Positions 25,436-34,567 of a DNA stretch of 64,000 bases are shown one piece after another (the first letter of the stretch is position 1; each line of letters starts with the position of its first letter). This DNA comes from Campylobacter sp. 2014D-0216 (GTDB taxonomy: Bacteria > Campylobacterota > Campylobacteria > Campylobacterales > Campylobacteraceae), in contig NZ_CP063089.1 of NCBI RefSeq assembly GCF_014931215.1, positions 930,001-994,000 on the forward strand. Direction: 5' to 3'. The notes under the pieces were generated by a model, which saw only the letters and a program-made list of their open reading frames with translations, did no database searches and was not told the origin of the DNA. Both the position numbers and the translations under genes were made by a program.

Positions 25436-26494
25436 TCTATCGATACAATTTAAATCGCTAAAAGCACACTCTAAGCGTTTGATCATACTTTCTTCGCCCG
25501 CTCTAAGCCATACTCTTGGATCGTAGTATTTTTTATTTGGCTTATCATCGCCCTCAGGATTGCCAATTTGCCCTTGCAAATAAGCTTTATTTTTAAACTC
25601 ATACTCTCTCACGCCATCCCAAAAAGCCCATTGAGTATCTGTGTCTATATTCATCTTAATCACGCCATAGCTAAGTGCTGCTTTGATATCTTCTATATCA
25701 CTTCCACTACCGCCATGAAAGACAAAATTGATCGGTTTTTCTTCACTTAAGCCAAATTTTTCTTTTACATAATTTTGAGAATTTTTAAGAATTTCAGGTC
25801 TTAAAATTACATTGCCTGGTTTATACACTCCATGCACATTACCAAAACTTGCCGCGATCGAAAACCTATCACTAATCTTAGAAAGTCTTTCATAAGCTAA
25901 AGCTACATCTTCAGGCTGAGTGTATAATTTTGCATTATCGATGTTGGTATTATCCACTCCATCTTCTTCTCCACCTGTACACCCTAACTCAAGCTCCAAA
26001 GAAATCCCAAGTTCAGACATTTGTTTTAAGTAATTTTCACACGTGCTTAAATTACTCTCTAAATCCTCTTCACTTAAATCAATCATATGAGAGCTAAATA
26101 AAGGTTTACCTGTTTCCTTTTTAAACTCAATATTTGCCTCAATTAAAGCATCAATCCAAGGAAGTAATTTTCTAGCAGCATGATCTGTATGTAAAATCAC
26201 AGGCACGCCATAAGCTTTTGCCATTAAATGCACATGTCTTGCACCACTTATTGCACCAAGTACATCAGCTTTTGGGCAAGCTTTTCCCGCTACAAATTTA
26301 GCTCCACCATTTGAAAATTGAATAATCACAGGCGAATTAACTTTTTTAGCGCTTTCTAAAACCGCATTGATAGAATTTGTCCCTACGACATTCACCGCAG
26401 GGATAGCAAAACCTTCTTTTTTTGCATAATTATATACGATATTTAGATCATCACCACTTAACACACCTGGCTTAACAAGATCTAATACGCCCAT
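25430..26494 (-). CDS. fba: Fructose-1,6-bisphosphate aldolase, class II
   Basis: The 354-residue enzyme is the zinc-dependent class IIA aldolase. Supporting motifs are ILHTDHAARKLLPW with the catalytic Asp and metal His, LELELGCTGGEEDGVDN, ASFGNVHGVYKPGNV with a second metal His, and FHGGSGSDIEDIK with the third. VIKMNIDTDTQWAFWDGVREYE is the substrate-binding loop. In Campylobacter, which lacks phosphofructokinase, it works mainly in gluconeogenesis. Its start overlaps the peb4 stop by one base (TAATG), so the two are co-transcribed. Confidence 0.97.
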   Translation of the reverse strand: MGVLDLVKPGVLSGDDLNIVYNYAKKEGFAIPAVNVVGTNSINAVLESAKKVNSPVIIQFSNGGAKFVAGKACPKADVLGAISGARHVHLMAKAYGVPVILHTDHAARKLLPWIDALIEANIEFKKETGKPLFSSHMIDLSEEDLESNLSTCENYLKQMSELGISLELELGCTGGEEDGVDNTNIDNAKLYTQPEDVALAYERLSKISDRFSIAASFGNVHGVYKPGNVILRPEILKNSQNYVKEKFGLSEEKPINFVFHGGSGSDIEDIKAALSYGVIKMNIDTDTQWAFWDGVREYEFKNKAYLQGQIGNPEGDDKPNKKYYDPRVWLRAGEESMIKRLECAFSDLNCIDRN

Positions 26495-27309
26495 TATTTG
26501 TATTCCACTTTTACTTTTTGAAGAAGATCTTGAGCTTTTTTATTCATAAGCTCTTTAAATTCTTCCATTTTAATTGTATTTTCTATACCTGCTTTTACTT
26601 CATTAAATCCTACAGTGCTTTTTGCTCTTGCATCTTCTTTTAAGATAACATGATACCCAAAATCACTTTTCACAGGAGTTTTAGAAATAGTACCTTTTTT
26701 CATAGAAAAAGCCGCATCAGCAAATGGTTTTACCATAGTTGATTCAGCAAACCAACCAAGATCACCACCTTGAGCTGAAGAACCTTTATCTATTGATTTT
26801 TCTTTTGCAAGTTGAGCAAATTTATCATTTAGAGCTTTTCCGCTTAGTTTACTAAGCTGAGCAATGATATCTTTAGCTTCTTTTTCATTAGTTACTAAAA
26901 TATGTTTAGCTTTTACTTGAGCTGGTTTAGTAAATTTATCTTTATTTGCTTCGTAGTATTTTTTAGCTTTCGCATCGTTATTTTTAATAGAATCGAAAAT
27001 TTTCTTTTGGTAGATATTTACCAAAATAGCTTCTTTAGCACGCTCTAATTCTTCTTTATAAGAAGGGTCGTTTTCAATTTTTTGAGCCTTAGCATCTTTT
27101 AATACAAGTTGTTGAATGATGTATTGATCAATGATTGCTTTTTTTTGCTCAGCTGGCAAATCGTTGATTTTAGCACCTCTTAACATAGGAGCAAAAAATT
27201 CATTAACTTCCGTATCGCTAATGTTGTTTCCATCAAGGGTTGCAACCACCGCAGCATTCAAACTCAAACCTGTCAACAAAGCCGCAGCAACTAAAGAAAT
27301 TTTTTTCAT
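26494..27309 (-). CDS. peb4: PEB4 periplasmic chaperone/peptidyl-prolyl isomerase
   Basis: The 271-residue protein starts with a signal peptide (about 1-20, LLTGLSLNAA). The SurA-like N-terminal helical domain is followed by a parvulin domain at about residues 130-225: VKAKHILVTNEKEAKDII, GGDLGWFAESTMVKPFADAAF and SDFGYHVI are its signature lines. A C-terminal helix returns to the chaperone core. PEB4 helps outer membrane proteins fold and is a major antigen of Campylobacter. A -10 box lies upstream at 27343-27348. Confidence 0.95.
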   Translation of the reverse strand: MKKISLVAAALLTGLSLNAAVVATLDGNNISDTEVNEFFAPMLRGAKINDLPAEQKKAIIDQYIIQQLVLKDAKAQKIENDPSYKEELERAKEAILVNIYQKKIFDSIKNNDAKAKKYYEANKDKFTKPAQVKAKHILVTNEKEAKDIIAQLSKLSGKALNDKFAQLAKEKSIDKGSSAQGGDLGWFAESTMVKPFADAAFSMKKGTISKTPVKSDFGYHVILKEDARAKSTVGFNEVKAGIENTIKMEEFKELMNKKAQDLLQKVKVEYK

Positions 27310-27342
27310 TGTTTTTCCTTTTGAAATAGTTTTGTTAATTTT

Positions 27343-27348
27343 ATTATA
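27343..27348 (-). promoter_or_regulatory. -10 box of peb4-fba
   Basis: On the minus strand the sequence reads TAGATATAATAAA, with TATAAT 33 bases before the peb4 start. AAAGGAAAAACA follows as the ribosome site. Confidence 0.6.
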
Positions 27349-27388
27349 TCTAAACTTTATTTAAAGCCGATTAACATACAATAAGTTT

Positions 27389-28015
27389 ATGAAAAGAAAT
27401 TTAGAAATTAAAGAATTATTTTTACAGCATTTTGGACAAGCAAAAACAGAATTAGTTTTCACCAATGCCTATGAACTCTTAGTTTGTGTTATGCTTTCAG
27501 CACAATGTACTGATAAAAGGGTTAATCTCATCACACCTGCTTTATTTAAAGCTTATCCTAGCGTACAAGATTTGGCTAAGGCAAACTTATCATCTTTGAA
27601 GCTTTTGATTAATTCTTGCTCATTTTATAACAACAAAGCGCAAAATTTAATCAAAATGGCTCAAGCAGTTTGCGGACAGTTTAATGGCGAAATTCCTCTA
27701 AATGAGCAAGATTTAAAAAGTCTGGCAGGAGTAGGACAAAAAACCGCACATGTAGTGATGATAGAATGGTGTGGGGCTAATTGCATGGCTGTTGACACCC
27801 ATGTTTTTAGAGTTTCACATAGACTTCATCTTAGCAAGGCTAAAACTCCTGAAGAAACTGAAAAAGACTTAACTAAAATTTTTAAAGACAATCTCAACTA
27901 TCTCCATCAAGCTATGGTGCTTTTTGGACGCTATACATGCAAGGCTAAAAATCCTTTGTGCAAAGAGTGCTTTTTAAATCATTTATGTAAGAGTAAAGAT
28001 AAAAAATTAATCTAG
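27389..28015 (+). CDS. nth: Endonuclease III
   Basis: The 208-residue protein is the base-excision repair glycosylase/lyase for oxidised pyrimidines. LLVCVMLSAQCTDKRVN is the usual N-terminal helix; LAGVGQKTAHVVMIEW is the helix-hairpin-helix with the catalytic Lys, and AVDTHVFRVSHRL carries the catalytic Asp. The 4Fe-4S cluster ligands are in the tail CKAKNPLCKECFLNHLC. There is no clear ribosome site before the ATG, and a TACAAT box ends only 6 bases upstream, so a leaderless message is possible. Confidence 0.95.
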   Translation: MKRNLEIKELFLQHFGQAKTELVFTNAYELLVCVMLSAQCTDKRVNLITPALFKAYPSVQDLAKANLSSLKLLINSCSFYNNKAQNLIKMAQAVCGQFNGEIPLNEQDLKSLAGVGQKTAHVVMIEWCGANCMAVDTHVFRVSHRLHLSKAKTPEETEKDLTKIFKDNLNYLHQAMVLFGRYTCKAKNPLCKECFLNHLCKSKDKKLI

Positions 28016-28033
28016 CACTAATTTAGTGCTAGA
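28011..28033. terminator. Hairpin between convergent nth and gltS
   Basis: TCTAGCACTA and TAGTGCTAGA pair perfectly around ATT. The nth stop codon lies in the left arm and GATTTT follows, so it probably acts in both directions. Confidence 0.75.
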
Positions 28034-28038
28034 TGATT

Positions 28039-29247
28039 TTAATGGAAAAATGGTAGATATAAGAAAGCATTAATCACTAAAGCATTCACAATATCTATAA
28101 AGAATGCGCCCACCAAAGGCACGATAATAAACGCCATGTGGCTCATACCATAGTGATTTGTTACAGTTTGCATATTTACCATAGCTGTTGGAGTAGCCCC
28201 TAAACCAAAACCACAATGTCCTGCTGCTAAAACCGCTGCATCATAGTCTTTTCCACACACTCTAAAAGTAATAAATATAGCAAAAGCCGCCATCATTGCA
28301 ACTTGTACTACTAAGATAACTAGCATTGGTAAAGCTAGGGTAACTAAATCCCAAAGATTAATTGTCATCAATGCTAAAGCTAAAAATAAAGACAAGCTCA
28401 CATTACCTAAAACTGACACTTCTCTATCAAACACATGATGAATTTTTGTAGCTGATAAAACATTTCTTAAAACCACACCCACAAAAAGACAATAAACAAA
28501 AGTTGGCAAAGTAAACCCTGTATTGGTTTTAATATAAGCAGATAAAGCACTACCTATTAACAAACACAAAGCAATCAATGCTAAAGACTCTATAAAAGAA
28601 GATGGAGTGATTAATCTTTCTTTTTCTGGAGATTGGAAATTTAAAATCGCATCTTTATCATCGTTTTGTTTTGGAACCACTAGTTTATGCTTATTGACTA
28701 GGTATCTTGCAACCGGTCCACCAATGATACCACCCGAAATAAGACCAAATGTTGCACACGCAATAGCAACTGTAGTTGCACTTGAATAAAGGTAAGGTTC
28801 TTTGATAAATTCAGCCGCCCAAGCTGCACCCGTACCGTGTCCACCGCTCATTGTAACAGAACCTGCAATAAGCCCCATAAGTGGATTTTGTCCCATAGCA
28901 GTTGCTACACCTATACCAACAATATTTTGTGCAAATAATAAACCAACTACTACTACCAAGAAAATCGCTAATTTTCTTCCACCTTTTTTTAGTGAAGCAA
29001 AATCAGCTAGCAAACCAATACTTGAAAAGAATGCAAGCATTAAAGGATCTTTCATAGATTCATCAAATTTGATATTCAATGAAAAAGAACTATGTAAGAT
29101 TAAAAGAACAATCGCAGCAATTCCACCGCCAACAACAGGCTCAGGGATGTTATAATCACGAAGGAATTTTACCCTTTTAATGACAAAAACGCCTAAAAGT
29201 AATACTATAACCATAGTAACTAGCGTTGCATAAAAATCAAATTTCAT
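28039..29247 (-). CDS. gltS: Sodium/glutamate symporter
   Basis: The 402-residue protein has about ten transmembrane helices and the two inverted repeats of the ESS family. IPEPVVGGGIAA is in the first repeat, SVTMSGGHGTGAAWA is one re-entrant loop and AAGHCGFGLGATPTAMVNM is the other. It imports glutamate with sodium, a major carbon source for Campylobacter. ATG has GGAGAG upstream. Confidence 0.93.
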   Translation of the reverse strand: MKFDFYATLVTMVIVLLLGVFVIKRVKFLRDYNIPEPVVGGGIAAIVLLILHSSFSLNIKFDESMKDPLMLAFFSSIGLLADFASLKKGGRKLAIFLVVVVGLLFAQNIVGIGVATAMGQNPLMGLIAGSVTMSGGHGTGAAWAAEFIKEPYLYSSATTVAIACATFGLISGGIIGGPVARYLVNKHKLVVPKQNDDKDAILNFQSPEKERLITPSSFIESLALIALCLLIGSALSAYIKTNTGFTLPTFVYCLFVGVVLRNVLSATKIHHVFDREVSVLGNVSLSLFLALALMTINLWDLVTLALPMLVILVVQVAMMAAFAIFITFRVCGKDYDAAVLAAGHCGFGLGATPTAMVNMQTVTNHYGMSHMAFIIVPLVGAFFIDIVNALVINAFLYLPFFH

Positions 29248-29362
29248 ATCTCTCCTTTGTTTGATTTATTTATCAATTGTATTCTAAATGACTTTAAAAC
29301 AACGCAAATTAATATTGTACTTTAACTACAATATTACAAAATGAAACATTTTTAAGTCTATT
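29248..29362. other. Intergenic region upstream of gltS
   Basis: This 115-base AT-rich stretch holds the gltS upstream region and the 3' border of the efflux operon. I see no gene and no clear hairpin. Confidence 0.5.
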
Positions 29363-30703
29363 TTACTCTGAAATCAAAACAATATTATGATATAAATTAA
29401 TATTTTTAAGCAAGGAAAGCTTTGCTCTACTAAGTTCTTGAAGTGAATTAATAAGCAAGGCATCTGCATCAAGGTAATCTTTTAATTCACTACGCCCTAA
29501 TTCATACTTTTCATAATAAAGCTGTGTAATTTTTGCTTGATTTGCATTGATATCTTTTACCAAATTTAACAAATCATTATAATATCTATCATTTTCATAA
29601 CAAAGTTTAAATTCATGAATGGCTTTTTGCAATACATCTTTATATTCAAATAAACGAGCTTGATAGGCTAATTCTGAAATTTTGACATTTTGTTTTACTC
29701 TATAAAAGTCCAAAAATGGAAGTTCAATGGCTACATTTCCACCTAAAAATAAGAATTTAAAACTCTCATCTATATCTGTATGGTTTCCATTTAAAGCACC
29801 TAATACTTTTATGCTAGGCAAAATACCTTTTTGAATGCTTGAATAATCCTTATAAGAAGCTTTAAGTTGATTTAACTTTGCTTGCACCTGTGGTTTATAA
29901 GCAAGCATATTTAATTCTATATCAAAATTAAGCTTGTGCATAGAAAAATCATCTAAACTATAAGCTAGTATTGCATTGATCAAATTTTCATCTTCTCTAC
30001 CAAGCAGATCTTTAATATTTTTAAGCGTTAAGTCTTTATTTTGCAAATTTGCAATGATGTTTTGTCTTGTATTTAGTAAAGATTTTTTAATATTTAAAAG
30101 ATCAATATATTCAACCTTACCATAATTTAATTTTGTAGTGTAAATTTCTAGCATTTTTTCAAGATTTTTTAAGTGATTATTTAACAAATGATCCACATCA
30201 TTAAAGTAAATCAATTCAAAAATTGCATTTATTGCTAAATTTATTGTATCAAGCTCTAAAGCACGCAACTCATACTCACTTGCTTTTGCCAAAAACTCAG
30301 AACTTGCAACTTGATCTGAAATTTTGCCATATATATCAAGCTCATAATTTAACATAATCCCATTGGAAAAATCATGTGTTTGCAAACCATTACTTAAATT
30401 TTTTCTTACACTTGCACCCAAATTACCACTTAAGCTAGGATATAAATCTAACTTCAAAAGCTTGTATCGTGCTAAGGTACTTAAAAAATTTACTCTTGCA
30501 ATATTTAAATCTTTATTATTATCAATCACAGCATCTAAAATACGATTTAAGTCTTGATTGTTATATTTTTTCCACCATGCTTTACTTGCGTTAAACTCTT
30601 CAAAATAATCTTTTTTTATCTGCTCTTGAGATACTTGTTCTAACTTCACTCCTACGCAAGCACTTAAGAAAAAAGCCATAAAAAACAATAAAAATATTTT
30701 CAT
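29363..30703 (-). CDS. Outer membrane efflux lipoprotein, TolC family
   Basis: The 446-residue protein has a lipoprotein signal ending LSACVG (lipobox Cys at about 17). The remainder is long amphipathic helix typical of outer membrane factors: two repeats with ELDIYGKISDQVASSEFLAKASEYELRALE and a C-terminal ELGRSELKDYLDADALLINSLQELSRAKLS. The start at 30703 has AAAGGAATAAA upstream. It directly follows macB and completes the tripartite pump. Confidence 0.9.
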   Translation of the reverse strand: MKIFLLFFMAFFLSACVGVKLEQVSQEQIKKDYFEEFNASKAWWKKYNNQDLNRILDAVIDNNKDLNIARVNFLSTLARYKLLKLDLYPSLSGNLGASVRKNLSNGLQTHDFSNGIMLNYELDIYGKISDQVASSEFLAKASEYELRALELDTINLAINAIFELIYFNDVDHLLNNHLKNLEKMLEIYTTKLNYGKVEYIDLLNIKKSLLNTRQNIIANLQNKDLTLKNIKDLLGREDENLINAILAYSLDDFSMHKLNFDIELNMLAYKPQVQAKLNQLKASYKDYSSIQKGILPSIKVLGALNGNHTDIDESFKFLFLGGNVAIELPFLDFYRVKQNVKISELAYQARLFEYKDVLQKAIHEFKLCYENDRYYNDLLNLVKDINANQAKITQLYYEKYELGRSELKDYLDADALLINSLQELSRAKLSLLKNINLYHNIVLISE

Positions 30704-30704
30704 T

Positions 30705-32633
30705 TTATTCCTTTGATAAAGCACTGATAGGATTTAAATTTGCAGCATTTTTAGCTGGAAAAAAACCAAAAACAATGCCGATTACAACTGAACTTAAAAG
30801 TCCCAAAAACACCGAATCAAGTGAAAGTATCATGGTAAAACCAATTTTTAAAGAATTAAATACTTCTATAACCACAAAAGAAAGCATTACACCTAAAATA
30901 GCCCCCAAGGAGCAAATTAACACAGCTTCGATTAAAAACTGCATTAAAATATCCTCCTTTCTTGCGCCAATTGCCATTCTTACTCCAATCTCTCTTGTAC
31001 GCTCACTCACCGAAACAAGCATGATATTCATCACCCCAATACCACCTACTATCAACGATACCACTGCGATAGAAGAAATCAGTAAAGTCAATGTAGCAGT
31101 ATTTTCTTCGATTTTTTGTTTAATTTTGTCTAGATTGACTGTAAAAAAATCTTTTTTTCCGCGTTTAATTTCTAAAATTTTAACAATAGCCTCTTCAGCC
31201 AATGAAGGCTCAACCTCATCTTTTACCTTAGTGACAATAACTCTTATTCTTTTATCACCTGTGATTTTATTCATCAAAGTAGAATAAGGTGTGAAAATTT
31301 TTACAGTATTTTCATCTGCACCAAAATCATCTTTATCTACCTCTTTAGAAACCCCTACAACAATCAAAGGTTGCTTATTAAAAATAATGCTTTTACCTAA
31401 AACATCTTTTGCGCTAATATTATCAAACAAAATTCTTAAAGTATTTTCATCTACAATACAAATATTTGCATTATCTTTAATATCCTCATCATTAATAAAC
31501 CTACCATCAACCATCACAGATCCGCTTAGTTTTAGATGATTTGGCCCTACTCCACGAATTCTTGCTTGCAAAGAATTGTTTTTATAAGTTACCACCCCAA
31601 CTCTACCGATTTCAGCTTCAACTGCTTCTAAATATGGCAAAGAATCTAAAGTTTTTAAATCACTTAGATTAAGTGTTGTTCTACCAGATCTTATATCTCC
31701 TAAATCTCTACCTGATACAATTTCTATGGTATTTGTACCTATTGAATTAATCGAAGCTAGAATTCTTTCTTGTGCACCAAGACCTAAAGCCACTACACAA
31801 ACAACAGAGGCTATCCCTATGATAATACCAAGCATAGTAAGCAAAGAACGTAACTTATGTGCGATAATTGATGTAATAGACATCTTTAAACTTTCAAAGA
31901 GTTGATTTTTAAGCAAAGCTAAACTTTTTTTCTCTTTTGGCATAACCCTAGCTTGAAAATTCTCTACTTTTTTTACACCACTATCACTAATAATCTTACC
32001 ATCTTTAATTTCTATAACCCTCTTTGCTTTTGCTGCAATCTCTCTATCATGAGTAACTAAAACAACAGTATGTCCTTGCTCGTTGAGTTTATTTAAAATT
32101 TCTAAAACAATCTTTCCACTTTTAGAATCAAGCGCTCCAGTTGGTTCATCAGCAAGTATCAATTCTCCTCCATTCATCAAGGCTCTTGCTATGGAAACCC
32201 TTTGTTGCTGTCCTCCGCTTAATTCATTTGGTTTAGATAATTCTTTGTGATCAAGTTCCAAAAAAGAAAGTAGTTTTTTTGCTTTTTCAAGACGTTCTTG
32301 CTTGTTTTTTCCCGCATAAACAGCAGGCAAGGCTACATTATCTTTAGCGTTTAAAAGACTAAGTAAATTATATCTTTGAAAAATAAAACCGATCTTTTCT
32401 CGCCTTATTCTTGCTTTTTCATCTTTATCAAGCTTAGTTACCTCATATTGATCTAAAAAATACTTTCCACTACTTGGTTCATCAAGCGTACCTATGATAT
32501 TTAAAAGAGAAGTTTTTCCGCTACCTGATTGCCCAATGATAGCTACAAATTCTCCTTTTTGAATATAAAGATTAATATTTTCTAAAATCGTAGTATGGTT
32601 GATCTTTTTTTGAATATTTTCTAAGCATATCAT
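30705..32633 (-). CDS. macB: MacB-type ABC exporter
   Basis: The 642-residue protein has an N-terminal ATPase: Walker [10 protein letters not shown] at 34-42, the signature [15 protein letters not shown], and [13 protein letters not shown] membrane domain follows with the first helix at about residue 265, a large periplasmic domain (about 300-510), and three C-terminal helices with [19 protein letters not shown]. This is the mechanotransmission type of exporter for macrolides, peptides or lipids. It overlaps macA by ATGA. Confidence 0.95.
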   Translation of the reverse strand: MICLENIQKKINHTTILENINLYIQKGEFVAIIGQSGSGKTSLLNIIGTLDEPSSGKYFLDQYEVTKLDKDEKARIRREKIGFIFQRYNLLSLLNAKDNVALPAVYAGKNKQERLEKAKKLLSFLELDHKELSKPNELSGGQQQRVSIARALMNGGELILADEPTGALDSKSGKIVLEILNKLNEQGHTVVLVTHDREIAAKAKRVIEIKDGKIISDSGVKKVENFQARVMPKEKKSLALLKNQLFESLKMSITSIIAHKLRSLLTMLGIIIGIASVVCVVALGLGAQERILASINSIGTNTIEIVSGRDLGDIRSGRTTLNLSDLKTLDSLPYLEAVEAEIGRVGVVTYKNNSLQARIRGVGPNHLKLSGSVMVDGRFINDEDIKDNANICIVDENTLRILFDNISAKDVLGKSIIFNKQPLIVVGVSKEVDKDDFGADENTVKIFTPYSTLMNKITGDKRIRVIVTKVKDEVEPSLAEEAIVKILEIKRGKKDFFTVNLDKIKQKIEENTATLTLLISSIAVVSLIVGGIGVMNIMLVSVSERTREIGVRMAIGARKEDILMQFLIEAVLICSLGAILGVMLSFVVIEVFNSLKIGFTMILSLDSVFLGLLSSVVIGIVFGFFPAKNAANLNPISALSKE

Positions 32634-33763
32634 TTTTTATTTTTACCCACAATTACCAAATCACCTTCACTTATACCTTCTAAAATTTGAGTATTAAGGC
32701 TGTCTTTTATACCCAATTTTACAGGCATTTTAACGCTACTTTCATCTGCTTTTAAAATTTCTACATAATAACCATTCGCATCACTTTTTATCCCTAAAGT
32801 AGGTATCACCAAAGTCTGATTTTGTGTGTTTATAGCTATTTCATTTTCAGTACTCATACCTATACGTAAAAAATTATTATCATTTTTTACAAAAACCCTA
32901 GCATAATAATACACCGCACTAGTACTAGTGCTTGAGCTTGAGTTTAAGTTAGTATTACTTGTTGCATCGCTTATAGTGGTATTAGCTGGATCTATACTAG
33001 AAATCACTGCTTCATATTTTTTATCCGGTTCATTTAAAATGCTAAATTTAACTTTTTTACCCACACTAATTTTATTAATATCAGCTTCTGCTATTTGCAT
33101 GCGAATTTCCATTTCACTTAAATCAGCCAAACGCACTATACTTGGTGTATTTTGATTTGCATTTACAGTTTGACCCTCTTCAACTGCCACATTGATAATC
33201 TCACCTTTACTAGGAGCAGTTATTGTAGTGTAAGCCAAATCTTTTTGAGCATTTTTTAAAGAAATTTCAAGTTGAGTAGTTTGAGCTTTTAAATCAGCTA
33301 CGTTTGCTTTTAAAGCATAAAAGGTATTTTTAAGATTTTCAAGATTTTCCAAAGAAGTAGCTTTTTTAGCATAAAGCTTTTGTTCTCTTTCATATTGTTT
33401 TGTGGCTATTTCAAGAGCAATTTTTTTACTTTCTAAATTTGCCCTTGCACTTTCAAGCTGAGCTTTTGTGATATCTAAATCATTTTGTTGTTTATCTTTG
33501 TCAATTTGAGCGATTAAATCTCCTTCATTAACATGATCACCCAACTTCACATAAAGCTTTGTAATTTGTCCACTCACCTGCGCACCAACATCTACTTGAG
33601 TTTTTGCATATACCTCACCAATTGCTTCTATACTCTGAGTTATATCCTGTCTTTTAACTTCATAAGTTAAGTAATTATACTCTTGCTTTTTTGCAAAAAA
33701 GAAAAAATACACCCCCAAAGCAAGCGTGATTAATAATATACTTAAATAAATTATCTTTTTCAT
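32630..33763 (-). CDS. macA: MacA-type periplasmic adaptor protein
   Basis: The 377-residue membrane fusion protein begins with one transmembrane helix (about 5-23). The barrel-sandwich halves [30 protein letters not shown] and [25 protein letters not shown] flank a coiled coil of Lys, Glu and Ala. A beta-barrel domain and a serine-rich insert ([13 protein letters not shown]) follow. It is the first gene of macA-macB-TolC-type operon and links the inner membrane exporter to the outer membrane channel. Confidence 0.94.
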   Translation of the reverse strand: MKKIIYLSILLITLALGVYFFFFAKKQEYNYLTYEVKRQDITQSIEAIGEVYAKTQVDVGAQVSGQITKLYVKLGDHVNEGDLIAQIDKDKQQNDLDITKAQLESARANLESKKIALEIATKQYEREQKLYAKKATSLENLENLKNTFYALKANVADLKAQTTQLEISLKNAQKDLAYTTITAPSKGEIINVAVEEGQTVNANQNTPSIVRLADLSEMEIRMQIAEADINKISVGKKVKFSILNEPDKKYEAVISSIDPANTTISDATSNTNLNSSSSTSTSAVYYYARVFVKNDNNFLRIGMSTENEIAINTQNQTLVIPTLGIKSDANGYYVEILKADESSVKMPVKLGIKDSLNTQILEGISEGDLVIVGKNKK

Positions 33764-33892
33764 TTTTCACCTTTAAAAATAAATATATTAAATCATTTGT
33801 GTGAAGTAAAAATAAAATTGTAGCAATAAAATATAATTTTAACAATTTTAAAAGCTAATAAGATATAAGATAAAACAAAAAAAGGAATCATC

Positions 33893-34501
33893 ATGCAAAA
33901 TTATTTAAATTTAATGCAAAATCGCGCTTCGATTAGATCTTACACTAAAGATAACATTTCTAGGCAAAACCTAGAATACATCTTAGAATGTGCTAGATTA
34001 TCCCCTAGTTCTTTGGGACTTGAACCATGGAAATTTTTTGTCTTTCAGCAAGAAAAACATAAAAAAGAAATCGCTACCATTGCAAACAATCAAACCCATG
34101 TTGCAGATTGTGCTGCGATCATTGTTGTGATATCAAGAGCAGATTTTAAAGATTATTTTATAGAGAAACTTAAAAAACGCAATATAAGTCAAGAAGAGCT
34201 TGATAAACGCATTCAAACCTATCAACCATTTATAGATTCTATGAATTTAGAACAGCGTTTTATTTATGCAAAAGAACAAAGTTATCTTGCTATTGCAAAT
34301 ATCATCAATGCAGCTCATAGTTTAAATTTAGGCTCATGTGTGATTGGAGGCTTTAATCAAGAAAAAATGAACCAATATCTCCAACTAGATACTCACAAAG
34401 AAAGAGTTTCAATGCTAATCACCCTAGGCCATACAAATACCAACCCAAACACACAAAAAGCCCGTTTTGCTTTTGATGAAGTGGTAGAATTTAAAGACTG
34501 A
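33893..34501 (+). CDS. rdxA: NAD(P)H nitroreductase, RdxA-like
   Basis: The 202-residue flavoprotein fits the oxygen-insensitive nitroreductase family: NRASIRSYTKDNIS at the N-terminus binds FMN phosphate, and ARLSPSSLGLEPWKFFVF is the second FMN segment. LNLGSCVIGGF holds Cys149, matching the cysteine that marks RdxA of Helicobacter and Campylobacter. RdxA activates metronidazole. The symbol is given with moderate certainty because other nitroreductases share the fold. AAAGGAATCATC precedes the start. Confidence 0.8.
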   Translation: MQNYLNLMQNRASIRSYTKDNISRQNLEYILECARLSPSSLGLEPWKFFVFQQEKHKKEIATIANNQTHVADCAAIIVVISRADFKDYFIEKLKKRNISQEELDKRIQTYQPFIDSMNLEQRFIYAKEQSYLAIANIINAAHSLNLGSCVIGGFNQEKMNQYLQLDTHKERVSMLITLGHTNTNPNTQKARFAFDEVVEFKD

Positions 34502-34567
34502 AAATCATAAAACTTCATTTAATGTTGATATAGTAAAATAAGATTTTCAAGTTAAATGGAGTATTCA

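Noticed and set aside
28802-29155. A 117-codon plus-strand frame opposite gltS
   Set aside because: It is antisense to the clear GltS gene, with a Pro, Ala, Ser and Ile bias that is the mirror image of Gly- and Leu-rich helices. No independent signals.
30775-31287. A 170-codon open frame on the plus strand opposite macB
   Set aside because: It is antisense to a fully supported MacB, lacks a ribosome site and has a composition (Ile, Thr, Pro, Ser rich) typical of antisense shadow of a membrane protein gene.
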